From: Nocardioides glacieisoli
GTDB lineage: Bacteria; Actinomycetota; Actinomycetes; Propionibacteriales; Nocardioidaceae
NCBI RefSeq assembly: GCF_004137245.1
Contig: NZ_SDWS01000010.1
Location: forward strand, 119,765-183,764
Direction: 5' to 3'
DNA length: 64,000 nt
This document shows, piece after piece, positions 46,188-55,428 of the stretch. The position numbers were made by a program, and so were the translations under genes. The stretch's first letter is position 1. Each line of letters opens with the position of its first letter. The notes beneath the pieces were generated by a model, which saw only the letters and a list, made by a program, of their open reading frames with translations, searched no databases and was not told where the DNA came from.

Positions 46188-47630
46188 TCAGGAGACGGCT
46201 TCCGACCCCTCTTCGAGGGCCTGCCGGGGGCCCTGGATCCGGGGCCATCCGACGGCCTCCTCGAGCTCGTAGGCGAGCCCCAGGAGGCGGGCCTCGCGGC
46301 CGGCTCCGGCGGCCAGCATCATGCCGTGCGGGAGGCCCGCGGCGGTCGTCGCGAGGGGCAGCGAGACGGCCGGCTCGCCGGTCGCGTTCTGCAGCGGCGT
46401 GAACGCCACCCAGTCCATCAGCCGGGACATGATGTCGTCGTAGTCCTGGTCCGGGCGCAGGTGCCCGACCCGGGGCGTCTCGGTCGCGAGCGTCGGCGTG
46501 AGGGTGACGTCGTACGACTCCCGGTGCCTGGCCGCGAGGCGGCGCGAGGCGCGGAGGACGGCGATCGAGAACGGCTGCTTGTGCAGGCTGCGACCGGCGT
46601 GCCGGGCGAGGCCGAGGGTGAGGTTGTCGAGCTTGGTCGCGTCGAAGGTGTCGCCGTAGTCCTTGTGGCCGCGCTTGGCGATCACGTAGGCCAGCAGCGA
46701 CCAGAACCGCACGAAGTGCTCGGGGAAGGTGGCGGGCACGGGGTTGTCGATCTCCTCGACGTGGTGGCCGAGGCCCTCCAGCAGGGCGGCCGTCCTCAGG
46801 GTCAGCTCGCGCACCTCGGGGCTCGAGTCGCGACCGATGCCCTGGGTGACGACGGCGATCCGCAGGCGTGCCTTGCCGGGGCGGGTGACGTCGCCGACCG
46901 GAGCGAGGAGCGGGTTGCGCCAGATCTTCTCCGCCTCGCGGTAGAACGCAGCGGTGTCGCGGACGCTGCGCGTGAGCACGCCGTCGGAGACGATCCGCAC
47001 CGGCATCTCACGCATCATCCGGTCCTGGGCCAGGCGCCCGCGGGTCGGTTTGAGGCCGACGAGGCCGTTGACCGCGGCCGGGATGCGGATCGAGCCGCCG
47101 CCGTCGTTGGCGTGCGCGATCGGCACGGCACCGGCGGCCACCAGGGCGGCCGAGCCCGCCGACGAGGCCCCGGCGTAGTGGTCGGTGTGCCACGGGCTCC
47201 GCACCGGGCCGAGGCGCACGTGGTCGGCGGCGCCGGAGAACCCGAACTCCGAGAGCTGGGTCTTGCCGAGCGGGACGAGGCCGGTCGCGAGGTACATCCG
47301 GGCGAAGTCGCCGTCGGCCTTCGCGGGCTGCGCGCGGAACGCGTCGGCACCGTGCTGGGTGGGCATCCCCTCGACGTCGACGTTGTCCTTGACGAAGGTC
47401 GGCACGCCCGCGAACCAGCCGGGGCGGGGGTCGCGCGCCTCGGCACGAGCCCGGTCGTACGCCGCGTGCGCGACCGCGCCGAGGGTCGCGTCGACCTGCT
47501 CGGTGCGGGCGATGGCCGCGTCGACGACCTCGGGCATCGAGACCGTGCCGGCGCGGTAGGCCTCGACCAGGCCGGTGGCGTCGAGGTCGGACAGGGCGTC
47601 GTCGGCGGAGAAGGCGTGCACGCGGGTCAT
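46188..47630 (-). CDS. Amidase-signature family hydrolase
   Basis: This 480-aa amidase has catalytic Lys in GVPTFVKDNVDVEG, the cis-Ser region AGASSAGSAALVAAGAVP and the nucleophile Ser in NDGGGSIRIPAAVNGLVGLKPTRGR split over adjacent segments. The substrate is unknown; 6-aminohexanoate-cyclic-dimer hydrolase-like proteins are among the relatives by general pattern. Its ATG overlaps the tag stop by one base, so it is cotranscribed with the glycosylase without a clear functional link. Confidence 0.88.
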   Translation of the reverse strand: MTRVHAFSADDALSDLDATGLVEAYRAGTVSMPEVVDAAIARTEQVDATLGAVAHAAYDRARAEARDPRPGWFAGVPTFVKDNVDVEGMPTQHGADAFRAQPAKADGDFARMYLATGLVPLGKTQLSEFGFSGAADHVRLGPVRSPWHTDHYAGASSAGSAALVAAGAVPIAHANDGGGSIRIPAAVNGLVGLKPTRGRLAQDRMMREMPVRIVSDGVLTRSVRDTAAFYREAEKIWRNPLLAPVGDVTRPGKARLRIAVVTQGIGRDSSPEVRELTLRTAALLEGLGHHVEEIDNPVPATFPEHFVRFWSLLAYVIAKRGHKDYGDTFDATKLDNLTLGLARHAGRSLHKQPFSIAVLRASRRLAARHRESYDVTLTPTLATETPRVGHLRPDQDYDDIMSRLMDWVAFTPLQNATGEPAVSLPLATTAAGLPHGMMLAAGAGREARLLGLAYELEEAVGWPRIQGPRQALEEGSEAVS

Positions 47631-48229
47631 CAGGGGAGGGTAGTGGCGCAGCCCCTCCGGTGACAGCCCTCCAGGTGGTCGTCGACGAGGCCGATGGCCT
47701 CCATCAGCGCGTACATCGTGGTCGGCCCGACGTGGGCGAAGCCGGCCTTCTTGAGGGCCTTGGCGAGGGCGACCGACTCCGGCGAGGTGGTCGGCACGTC
47801 GTCCGTCGTGCGCGGCGCCGTGGCCGGCTCGGGGCGGAAGGACCAGATGAAGGACTCGAGGCCGCCCCGCTCGCGCAGCGCGACCGTCGCACGGGCGTTG
47901 GCGATCGCGGCGTCGACCTTGCGACGGTTGCGCACGATGCCGGGGTCGGCCATCAGCCGCTCGACGTCCGTCTCGTCGAACGCGGCGACGGCGTCGGCGT
48001 CGAAGTCGGCGAAGGCCGAGCGGAAGTGGGGGCGCTTGTTGAGGATCGTCAGCCAGGACAGGCCGGACTGGAAGGCCTCCAGCGTCAGCCGCTCGAGGTG
48101 GGCGGCCTCACCGGAGACGCGCATCCCCCACTCGCTGTCGTGGTAGGCCGTGTTGACCGGGTCGCCCGCACCCCAGGGGCAGCGGGAGATGCCGTCCGCG
48201 CCCACGACTGCTCCGACGCCCGCACCCAT
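47630..48229 (-). CDS. tag: DNA-3-methyladenine glycosylase I
   Basis: This 199-aa Tag glycosylase has ISRCPWGAGDPVNTAYHDSEWG, TLEAFQSGLSWLTILNKR, and the C-terminal HLEGCHRRGC. Cys and His in the first and last motifs form the zinc site of Tag. It removes 3-methyladenine from alkylated DNA. The ATG at 48229 was chosen by homology; the upstream open frame lies inside the next gene. Confidence 0.93.
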   Translation of the reverse strand: MGAGVGAVVGADGISRCPWGAGDPVNTAYHDSEWGMRVSGEAAHLERLTLEAFQSGLSWLTILNKRPHFRSAFADFDADAVAAFDETDVERLMADPGIVRNRRKVDAAIANARATVALRERGGLESFIWSFRPEPATAPRTTDDVPTTSPESVALAKALKKAGFAHVGPTTMYALMEAIGLVDDHLEGCHRRGCATTLP

Positions 48230-48261
48230 GACGGCATCCTCGCGCACGGCACCGACACCGC

Positions 48262-48981
48262 TCAGCCGGCGGCAGCCGCGCGGCCCCTGCCCTTGCGACC
48301 GAGCATGTAGGGCAGTCCCGCCCCGGCGGCGTACGCCGTGCGGGTGAGGCGACCGCGCCAGGTCGGCGCCGGCACCGGCTCGGGGGACGTCGTCCGGAGG
48401 GACTCGACGGCGACGTAGTAGGCCTTGACCGGGCCGAAGCCCTCCAGGTCGGGCTCGACCTCCCCGACCACGCCGGTCAGCGCCGGGGAGCCCTCGCGGT
48501 AGAGCTGCTCGGTGAGCAGGACGTACTCGCGGAGGGGGACGGTGTTCTTGAGCAGGCGGTGCACCAGGATCACGTCGATGCCCACCAGCTTGAGGCGGTC
48601 GCGGATCGTCTGCGTCGCGACCTCGCCGACGTGGGCCACGAACTTGAGCGAGAGGTCGGCGACCTCCTTGCAGCCCGCGCAGGGACACAGGTTCTTGGCG
48701 ACGTACTGCCGCTCGACGTGGAAGGCGCGGTGCATGGCGCTCGCGGCACGCGCCACCTCCTCGACGAGCTGGTCGGGGTCGCTCGTGCCGACCTCGCGGT
48801 AGAGGAACGCGGCGTCCCCCTCGATCTCGACCAGCTCGAGGCCGGGCACCGCGTCGATGACCGTGCCGAGCAGCCGCGCGGTGTTGACCTCGGCGTGCGC
48901 CAGGCTCATCCGGTGGGTGCTCATGTAGGTCGTGTAGCCGCCGATGTCGGCGATGAGGAGCAGTCCGTGGGTGGGGGCCAT
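48262..48981 (-). CDS. DUF2652 protein, nucleotide-cyclase-like fold
   Basis: This 239-aa protein matches the DUF2652 pattern: LLIADIGGYTTYMSTHRMSL at the start and VEIEGDAAFLY further on, which resemble the metal-binding strand motifs of class III cyclases. A Cys-rich segment NLCPCAGCKEV and LKFVAHVGEVATQ follow. Whether it makes a cyclic nucleotide is unknown. The next gene upstream on the same strand encodes an MFS protein with a cyclic-nucleotide-binding domain. Confidence 0.75.
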   Translation of the reverse strand: MAPTHGLLLIADIGGYTTYMSTHRMSLAHAEVNTARLLGTVIDAVPGLELVEIEGDAAFLYREVGTSDPDQLVEEVARAASAMHRAFHVERQYVAKNLCPCAGCKEVADLSLKFVAHVGEVATQTIRDRLKLVGIDVILVHRLLKNTVPLREYVLLTEQLYREGSPALTGVVGEVEPDLEGFGPVKAYYVAVESLRTTSPEPVPAPTWRGRLTRTAYAAGAGLPYMLGRKGRGRAAAAG

Positions 48982-49028
48982 GGGTCACCTTCGCAGTGGG
49001 TTCGCGCCGTCCGGGGCCGGCGCGGGGG

Positions 49029-50702
49029 TCAGGGGTCGGATCGGTCGGGGTCGTAGCGGTCGAGCAGCTGGTCGACGCCCAGGGACGCCTCCCGGGCGCT
49101 GGGGGTGTAGCCGAGGACGACGGCGAGGAAGTGGTCGGAGCCCAGCGCCTGCAACCTCAGGTCGGTGGTCGCCACCACGCTGGCGGTGCGGGTGCTCCGG
49201 CGCAGGAGGGCGATCTCGCCGAACCCCTCCCCCGGGCCGAGCGAGGCGATGACGCGGTCGTCCCCGAGCACGTCCACCCGGCCCGACTCGACCACGTAGT
49301 AGCGGTCGCCGACGTCACCGCGGTGGAAGACCGTGGCTCCGGCAGGCACCGTCACCGGTTCGAGGCCACGCGCGAGCTGCTCCACCGAGGGCAGCGGAAG
49401 GGTGCGCAGCATCGGCACGCGCTGCAGCAGGCCCACCACCTCGTCGTGCTCGCCCACCGTGCGGTCGAGCGCCCGCAGCCGCCACCACGACGCGGCGGCG
49501 AGGACCGGACACACCAGGCCGACGACCACCAGGGCCGGTCGCAGTCCCCACGCGTCGACGATCCAGGCCGTCGCCAGCGCACCGGCGCCGATCGAGATCG
49601 CGACGAGGCTCTCGAGCACGCCGAAGACCCGCGCCAGGACCTGGTCGGGTGCCATCCGGCCCAGGAGCGTGAAGCCGGCGACGTCGATGAGCGCGTTGCC
49701 GACGCCGACGAGGGCCATGAACGCCAGAGCCGCGGCGTCCGCCGGCACCAGTCCGACGAGCACCAGCGGGAGGCCCCACAGCGTCACCCCGAGCGCGAAC
49801 CAACCGCCCAGGCGCCGCGTCTCGACGAGGAGCGACGCGGCGAGCGACCCGCACACCGCGCCCACCCCGACCGCGGTCATCAGCGTGCCGGCCCCGGGTT
49901 CGCCACGACCCAGCAGCTCGATCGAGACCAGCACCGAGAAGACGGTGAGGGCTCCGCGGGTGAAGGACTGCGCGGCCGCGAGACCGAGCACGAGCGACAG
50001 GTCGCGGTCGCGGGCGACGACACCGAGCCCCTCGACCACCTCGCGCAACAGGTGGGGGGTGCGGACCGCGTCGGGGCGCGGCGGGGCGTCGTAGTGCAGG
50101 CGCAGGAGCAGCGCCGCCGACCACAGCGACGCGGCCGCGGCGACGGCGAACACCACGTCGACGTCGGCCACCTCGAGCAGCACTGCCGCCACGAGCGGTC
50201 CGACCAGGGTGGCGACGGAGTCGAGCATGCCGCGCACGACGTTGGCGCTCGCGAGCTCGTGGCCGGTGTGGCACAGCGACGGCAGCAGCGCGGAGTGGGC
50301 GGGGCGGAACAGCGTGGCGGCGATCGTGGAGAGCACCGCCAGTGCGTAGATCGCCACCGGCGCGAGGCCGAGCGCCGCGACCACCGCTGCGGCTCCCGTG
50401 ACGACGCCGCGGACCGTCGAGACCACGACGAGGACGCGTTCGCGCCGCCCGCGGTCGGCGAACGGCGAGAGGACCGGGGCGAGCAGCGCCGACGGCAGCA
50501 TCCGCAGCAGCCCGACGAGACCGAGGGCGACCGCTCCGCCGTCGCGGTAGGCCACGATGCCGAGGGCGACCGTGAACGCCCACTCGGCCGTCCAGGCACC
50601 GAGGAAGCTCAGCTGGGCCCGACGCAGGTCGGGGTTGCGGGCGTTGCTGGTGAAGGCGGACGCGGCGTCGGCCAGGCGCTGTCGCGACCCAGTCTCCCCC
50701 AT
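49029..50702 (-). CDS. MFS transporter fused to cyclic-nucleotide-binding domain
   Basis: This 557-aa protein has an MFS transporter of the MFS_3/enterobactin-exporter-like group (about residues 25-410). A cyclic-nucleotide-binding domain follows (about 425-545) with PAGATVFHRGDVGDRYYVVE, the phosphate-binding cassette GEGFGEIALLRRSTRTASV and VVATTDLRLQALGSD. FGEIALLRxxxRTAS is a near-consensus cNMP pocket with its Arg. ATG at 50702 was taken; the far longer open frame upstream is noise over pirin and molybdoenzyme genes. The cargo is unknown. Confidence 0.85.
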   Translation of the reverse strand: MGETGSRQRLADAASAFTSNARNPDLRRAQLSFLGAWTAEWAFTVALGIVAYRDGGAVALGLVGLLRMLPSALLAPVLSPFADRGRRERVLVVVSTVRGVVTGAAAVVAALGLAPVAIYALAVLSTIAATLFRPAHSALLPSLCHTGHELASANVVRGMLDSVATLVGPLVAAVLLEVADVDVVFAVAAAASLWSAALLLRLHYDAPPRPDAVRTPHLLREVVEGLGVVARDRDLSLVLGLAAAQSFTRGALTVFSVLVSIELLGRGEPGAGTLMTAVGVGAVCGSLAASLLVETRRLGGWFALGVTLWGLPLVLVGLVPADAAALAFMALVGVGNALIDVAGFTLLGRMAPDQVLARVFGVLESLVAISIGAGALATAWIVDAWGLRPALVVVGLVCPVLAAASWWRLRALDRTVGEHDEVVGLLQRVPMLRTLPLPSVEQLARGLEPVTVPAGATVFHRGDVGDRYYVVESGRVDVLGDDRVIASLGPGEGFGEIALLRRSTRTASVVATTDLRLQALGSDHFLAVVLGYTPSAREASLGVDQLLDRYDPDRSDP

Positions 50703-50764
50703 CCTGCGACTGTAGGACCGGGCGCCGGGGCGTTGGGTCAAGATCGGTCGGAGAATGACCGGGT

Positions 50765-51706
50765 TCAGCGGCGCTGCTTGAGCCTGACGTTGGGCAGCTC
50801 GGGAGCGGGGATGGGCGCGAGGTCGAGGTCGACCTTCCCGAACCGGCCGTCGGCGACCGAGCGGCCGTCCTCCACGACGGCACCGTCCGCGGTGATCTGG
50901 TCCTGCCACTCGCGGCGGTAGGCGGCGATCTCGTCGTGGTCGCGGCCGATGAAGTTCCACCACATCACGATCGGCTCGCCGAACGGCGGTCCGCCGAGCA
51001 GCAGCAGGCGGGCCTCCTCGTGGGCCGTCACCGTGAGCGTCGTACGTCCGGGGGCGAGGTGGGCGAGCTCGCTGGGCTTGAGCTCCTGGCCGTCGACCTC
51101 GACGAGTCCGACGTCGACCAGGACGCCGTGCTCGAAGGACTCGTCGACCTCGACGTCGACGCTGCCGCCGGTCGCGAGCATCACCTCGGCGCCGAGCAGC
51201 GGCGTGTGGGTGGTGACCGGCGAGGAGGTGCCGAAGGCGGAGCCGATGAAGACGCGCGCCTCCCAGCCGGGCCCGCGGACCGGTTCGGGGGCGAAGTGCT
51301 CGAAGCCGGGGTCGCAGTCGCGGGACGCGTCGGGCAGGGCGACCCAGAGCTGCGCGCCGTGCAGGACCGTGGTGCCCGGGGTGGAGACCTCGGTGTGGCT
51401 GATCCCGCGGCCGGCCGTCATCAGGTTGACCTCGCCGGGACGCACGGTCGCGAGGCTGCCGACCGAGTCGCGGTGCTCGAGCTCGCCGTCGAAGAGCCAG
51501 CTCACCGTCTGCAGCCCGGTGTGGGGGTGGGCGGGGAGGACCATGCCGCCGGTCTCGTCGACCTCGTCGGGCCCGTAGTGGTCGACGAAGCACCAGGCGC
51601 CGATCAGGGACCGGTGCCGCTGCGGCAGCGTGCGTCGTACGCGCATGGCCCGAGGACCACCGAGCGGGACCTCGCGCGGGGTGAGCACGTCGATGTGCGT
51701 GGTCAT
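50765..51706 (-). CDS. Pirin family bicupin protein
   Basis: This 313-aa pirin has an N-terminal cupin with metal-ligand His (LPAHPHTGLQTVSWLF, EVNLMTAGRGISHTE) and a C-terminal pirin_C cupin ending GGPPFGEPIVMWWNFIGRD. Members act as quercetin 2,3-dioxygenases or as cofactors of transcription; which applies cannot be seen here. It starts 42 nt from the stop of the molybdoenzyme gene. Confidence 0.9.
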   Translation of the reverse strand: MTTHIDVLTPREVPLGGPRAMRVRRTLPQRHRSLIGAWCFVDHYGPDEVDETGGMVLPAHPHTGLQTVSWLFDGELEHRDSVGSLATVRPGEVNLMTAGRGISHTEVSTPGTTVLHGAQLWVALPDASRDCDPGFEHFAPEPVRGPGWEARVFIGSAFGTSSPVTTHTPLLGAEVMLATGGSVDVEVDESFEHGVLVDVGLVEVDGQELKPSELAHLAPGRTTLTVTAHEEARLLLLGGPPFGEPIVMWWNFIGRDHDEIAAYRREWQDQITADGAVVEDGRSVADGRFGKVDLDLAPIPAPELPNVRLKQRR

Positions 51707-51748
51707 CGTGCGCCACCGTACCCGCAGGGGTGAACGTGCGCGGCCGGG

Positions 51749-54160
51749 TCAGCTCAGGTGGTGCGGGTCGTCCTGGCGGTGCGAGCCCTCGCCCTGGTCG
51801 CCCGAGCCGTGGGACTCGCCCGTCCCCTGCCCCGCCGCGCCGGGCCGGTCGAGGCGGACCACGATCGACTTGTAGACCGGGGTGTTGCTCTTCTCGGCGG
51901 TCGAGTCGAGCGGGACGAGCGGGTTGGCCTCGGGGTAGTAGGCGGCCACGCACCCGCGCGGCTGGTCGTAGGGCACCAGGCGGAACGAGCGCGCGGTCCG
52001 CTTGACGCCGTCCTTCCACTCGCTGACGATGTCGATCACGTCGCCGTCGGCGTAGCCGAGGTCGCGCAGGTCGTCGGGGTTCACGAACAGCACCCGGCGA
52101 CCGCCCTTGACGCCGCGGTAGCGGTCGTCGAGGCCGTAGATCGTGGTGTTGAACTGGTCGTGCGAGCGCATCGTCTGCAGCAGGAACCGTCCGCGCGGCA
52201 CGTCGAGCACGTCGATCGGCGTCGACGTGAGGACGGCTCGACCGCTCGGGGTCTCGAAGGTCCGGCTGTCGCGCGGCGGGTGCGGCAGCACGAACCCGCC
52301 GGGCTCGTCCACCTTCTCCTCGTAGGACGCGCAGCCGGGGACGACGCGGGCGATCCGGCGACGGATCTCGGTGTAGTCGTCGCGGAAGGCCGCCCACGGG
52401 ACCGGCGAGTCCTCGCCGAGGGTGGCGAGGGCGAGCGAGCAGATGATGTCGACCTCGGACTTCAGGTGCTCCGACGGCGGATCGAGCGGACCGTGCGAGG
52501 CGTGCACCGCCGACATCGAGTCCTCGACGGTGACCCGCTGGACCTTGCCACCGGTGAGGTCCTTCTCGCTGCGGCCGAGCGCCGGCAGGATCAGCGCCTC
52601 GCCGCCGTGGACGACGTGCGAGCGGTTGAGCTTGGTGGACACGTGCACGGTCAGCGCAGCGTTGCGCATCGCGGCCTCGGTGGCGTCGGTGTCGGGAGAG
52701 GCGCCGACGAAGTTGCCGCCCATGCCGAAGAAGACACGGACCTTGCCGTCACGCAGCGCCTCGATCGAGCCGACGGTGTCGAGGCCGTGCTCGCGCGGCG
52801 GGTCGAAGCCGAACTCGTCGCGGATCCGGTCGAGGAAGTGGTCGGGCACCCGCTCCCAGATGCCCATCGTCCGGTCGCCCTGGACGTTGGAGTGGCCGCG
52901 CACCGGGCACACGCCCGCGCCGGGCTTGCCGATGTTGCCCTGCAGGAGGGCGACGTTGACGATCTCCTTGATCGTGGCGACCGGGTTGTGGTGCTGGGTG
53001 ATGCCCATCGCCCAGCAGGTGATGGTGGCCGGCGAGTCGGCGATCATCCGCGCCGCCTCGGTGACCTGCTCGCGGGTGAGGCCGGTGGAGGCCTCGACCT
53101 TGGCCCAGTCGAGGTCCTTGACGTGGGCGGCGTACTCCTCGAAGCCGGTGACGTACTGCTCGAGGAAGTCGTGGTCGAGCGCGTCCCACTCGACCAGCAG
53201 CGAGCCGACCGCCTGGAAGAAGGCGAGGTCGCCGTTGAGTCGGATCGGCAGGTGCAGGTCGGCGAGCGCCGTCCCGACCGTGAGGCCCTTGGCGTTCTGG
53301 GGGTTCTTGAACCGGACCAGCCCCGCCTCCTGGAGCGGGTTGATCGCGATGATCTTCGCCCCGCGGGACTTCGCCTCCTCCAGCGCGGACAGCATCCGCG
53401 GGTGGTTGGTGCCGGGGTTCTGGCCGACGACCAGGATCAGCTTGGCCTGGTGGATGTCCTCGAGGCTGACGGACCCCTTGCCGATGCCGATGGTCTCCAC
53501 GAGGGCCGAGCCGGACGACTCGTGGCACATGTTCGAGCAGTCGGGGAGGTTGTTGGTGCCGAAGGCCCGCACGAAGAGCTGGTAGGCGAACGCCGCCTCG
53601 TTGGAGGTCTTGCCCGAGGTGTAGAAGGTCGCCTGGTCGGGGTGGTCGAGGCGATCGAGGTGGCCCGCGATCGTGGCGAACGCGTCGTCCCACGAGACCG
53701 GCTCGTAGTGGGTGGCTCCCGGGCGCAGCACCATCGGCTCGGTGAGGCGGCCCTGCTTGCCGAGCCAGAACTCCGTACGACCGGCGAGGTCCTCGACGGA
53801 GTGGGTGGCGAAGAACTCGCGGTCGAGCAGCTGGCGGGTCGCCTCCTCGGCCACCGCCTTCGCGCCGTTCTCGCAGAATTCCGCCGTGTGCCGGTGGCCG
53901 GGTGCCGGGTCGGGCCACGCGCACCCCTGGCAGTCGAAGCCGTCGACCTGGTTGAGCCGGAGCAGCGTCGACGCGGTGCGGACCGGACCCATCTGTCCGA
54001 CTGCCCGCCGCATCGCCACGGCGACGGCGGTGGCGCCTGCGGCGGCGTGCGCCGTCGAGTCCACCTCCACCTCCGACTCGTCGATGTCGCGGGTGGGCAC
54101 CTGCCGGGACTGGTTGCGGAGCCTGGCCGGCACGTCTCGCAGCTGGGAGAGGAAGGTCAC
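51749..54160 (-). CDS. Molybdopterin oxidoreductase, FdhF/YdeP family
   Basis: This 803-aa protein has a Cys motif DGFDCQGCAWPDP and a further Cys in AEFCENGAKA, the reduced cluster-site pattern of YdeP-type proteins. A molybdopterin oxidoreductase domain (LILVVGQNPGTNHPRMLSAL, VQGDRTMGIWE) and a molydop-binding domain (NTTIYGLDDRYRGVKGGRR) follow. The family is annotated as formate dehydrogenase alpha-like, but activity is unproven for most members. GTG at 54160 follows a GAGAGGAAG site. No FdhD gene is adjacent. Confidence 0.85.
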   Translation of the reverse strand: MTFLSQLRDVPARLRNQSRQVPTRDIDESEVEVDSTAHAAAGATAVAVAMRRAVGQMGPVRTASTLLRLNQVDGFDCQGCAWPDPAPGHRHTAEFCENGAKAVAEEATRQLLDREFFATHSVEDLAGRTEFWLGKQGRLTEPMVLRPGATHYEPVSWDDAFATIAGHLDRLDHPDQATFYTSGKTSNEAAFAYQLFVRAFGTNNLPDCSNMCHESSGSALVETIGIGKGSVSLEDIHQAKLILVVGQNPGTNHPRMLSALEEAKSRGAKIIAINPLQEAGLVRFKNPQNAKGLTVGTALADLHLPIRLNGDLAFFQAVGSLLVEWDALDHDFLEQYVTGFEEYAAHVKDLDWAKVEASTGLTREQVTEAARMIADSPATITCWAMGITQHHNPVATIKEIVNVALLQGNIGKPGAGVCPVRGHSNVQGDRTMGIWERVPDHFLDRIRDEFGFDPPREHGLDTVGSIEALRDGKVRVFFGMGGNFVGASPDTDATEAAMRNAALTVHVSTKLNRSHVVHGGEALILPALGRSEKDLTGGKVQRVTVEDSMSAVHASHGPLDPPSEHLKSEVDIICSLALATLGEDSPVPWAAFRDDYTEIRRRIARVVPGCASYEEKVDEPGGFVLPHPPRDSRTFETPSGRAVLTSTPIDVLDVPRGRFLLQTMRSHDQFNTTIYGLDDRYRGVKGGRRVLFVNPDDLRDLGYADGDVIDIVSEWKDGVKRTARSFRLVPYDQPRGCVAAYYPEANPLVPLDSTAEKSNTPVYKSIVVRLDRPGAAGQGTGESHGSGDQGEGSHRQDDPHHLS

Positions 54161-54255
54161 CGCCCCATCCTGCCCCGACGGTCGTGACGACGCACCGCCC
54201 GTAGGGACCGGTCGGCCGTCGGAATAGGCGGGACGGAGCACCGGTTGGCCCACCC

Positions 54256-55350
54256 GTGCCCTCCCTCTTCGAGCCCCTCGACCTCGGCGCCGTCCGCATC
54301 GACAACCGCGTGCTGATGGCCCCCCTCACCCGGATGCGGGCGACCGTGCCGGGCGACGTGCCCAACGAGCTGATGCGCGACTACTACGTCCAGCGCGCCG
54401 GCGCGGGGCTGCTGATCTCCGAGGGCACCCAGATCAGCCCCGAGGGCAAGGGCTACATGGACACCCCCGGCATCCACAGCGCCGAGCAGGTCGCCGGCTG
54501 GCGCGAGGTCACCGATGCCGTCCACGAGGCGGGTGGCCTGATCGCCGCCCAGCTCTGGCACGTCGGCCGGGTCTCCCACGAGTCCTTCCACGACGGAGGT
54601 CTCCCGGTGTCGGCGAGCGCGCTGCCCTACCGCAACCGGACGTCCGTCCGGGGCGAGGACGGTCGTCCGGTGCGCGTCGCGTGCCCGACCCCCCGTGCCC
54701 TCGAGCTGCACGAGATCCCCCGGGTGGTCGACGACTACCGCCGCGCGACTGAGAACGCCCGCGCCGCCGGCTTCGACCTCGTCGAGATCCACGGCGCCCA
54801 CGGCTACCTGCTCCACCAGTTCCTCGCCGCCGACAGCAACCAGCGCACGGACGAGTACGGCGGCCCGCTCGCCGCCCGGGCGCGACTCATGCTCGAGGTC
54901 ACCGACGCCGTCGTCGACGCCTGGTCGGCGGACCGGGTGGCGGTCCGGATCTCCCCGATCGGTTCCTTCAACGGCACGGAGGACCCGGAGGGTGCGGACG
55001 CCGGGCTCTTCGTCGCGGGCGAGCTCGGCCGCCGCGGACTGGCGTTCCTGCACCTGTCCGAGCCCGACTGGGCGGGCGGCCCCGAGCTCGACGACGACTA
55101 CCGGCGGGCGCTGCGCGAGGCCCACCCCGGCCCGATCGTCGGCGCCGGCAGCTACGACCTCGCCAAGGCCGAGCGGCTCCTCGGTGCCGGCCTCGTCGAC
55201 GCGGCCGCGTTCGGCCGGTCGTTCATCGCCAACCCGGACCTGCCGCGGCGCCTGTCCGAGGGGCTCCCGCTCAACCCACCGCGGCCGGAGTCCTTCTACG
55301 GCGGCGGCGCCGAGGGCTACACCGACTACCCGGTCCACGGAGCGGCCTGA
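54256..55350 (+). CDS. Old Yellow Enzyme-family NADH:flavin oxidoreductase
   Basis: This 364-aa OYE-family enzyme has VLMAPLTRMRATVPG, AAQLWHVGRVSHESF, the active-site EIHGAHGYLLHQFLA and RTDEYGG, and C-terminal FGRSFIANPDLPRRL. It reduces activated C=C bonds (enones, N-ethylmaleimide-like compounds) with NADPH. It starts with GTG and is divergent from the molybdoenzyme gene across 95 nt. Confidence 0.93.
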   Translation: MPSLFEPLDLGAVRIDNRVLMAPLTRMRATVPGDVPNELMRDYYVQRAGAGLLISEGTQISPEGKGYMDTPGIHSAEQVAGWREVTDAVHEAGGLIAAQLWHVGRVSHESFHDGGLPVSASALPYRNRTSVRGEDGRPVRVACPTPRALELHEIPRVVDDYRRATENARAAGFDLVEIHGAHGYLLHQFLAADSNQRTDEYGGPLAARARLMLEVTDAVVDAWSADRVAVRISPIGSFNGTEDPEGADAGLFVAGELGRRGLAFLHLSEPDWAGGPELDDDYRRALREAHPGPIVGAGSYDLAKAERLLGAGLVDAAAFGRSFIANPDLPRRLSEGLPLNPPRPESFYGGGAEGYTDYPVHGAA

Positions 55351-55364
55351 GCCCTCTCCGCCCG

Positions 55365-55406
55365 GCCACCGCTGCGGCAGTTAATGCTTCGTGCCGCAGC
55401 GGTGGC
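55365..55406. repeat. Inverted repeat/terminator between OYE and ABC genes
   Basis: A 15-bp stem GCCACCGCTGCGGCA (55365-55379) pairs with 55392-55406 across a 12-nt AT-richer loop. It lies 14 nt after the OYE stop and before the ABC gene, so it probably acts as a terminator. It covers an ATG at 55384, which argues against that start for the ABC protein. Confidence 0.7.
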
Positions 55407-55428
55407 GGCGCCTAGGGTCGACCTCGAC

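Noticed and set aside
49029..52397. Open frame of about 1120 codons upstream of the MFS-cNMP gene
   Set aside because: The first half is antisense-like noise over the pirin and molybdoenzyme genes. A clear start with MFS homology lies at 50702.
55384..55428. Upstream ATG at 55384 as start of the first ABC subunit
   Set aside because: It lies inside the 15-bp hairpin at 55365-55406 and adds 15 residues with no family similarity.
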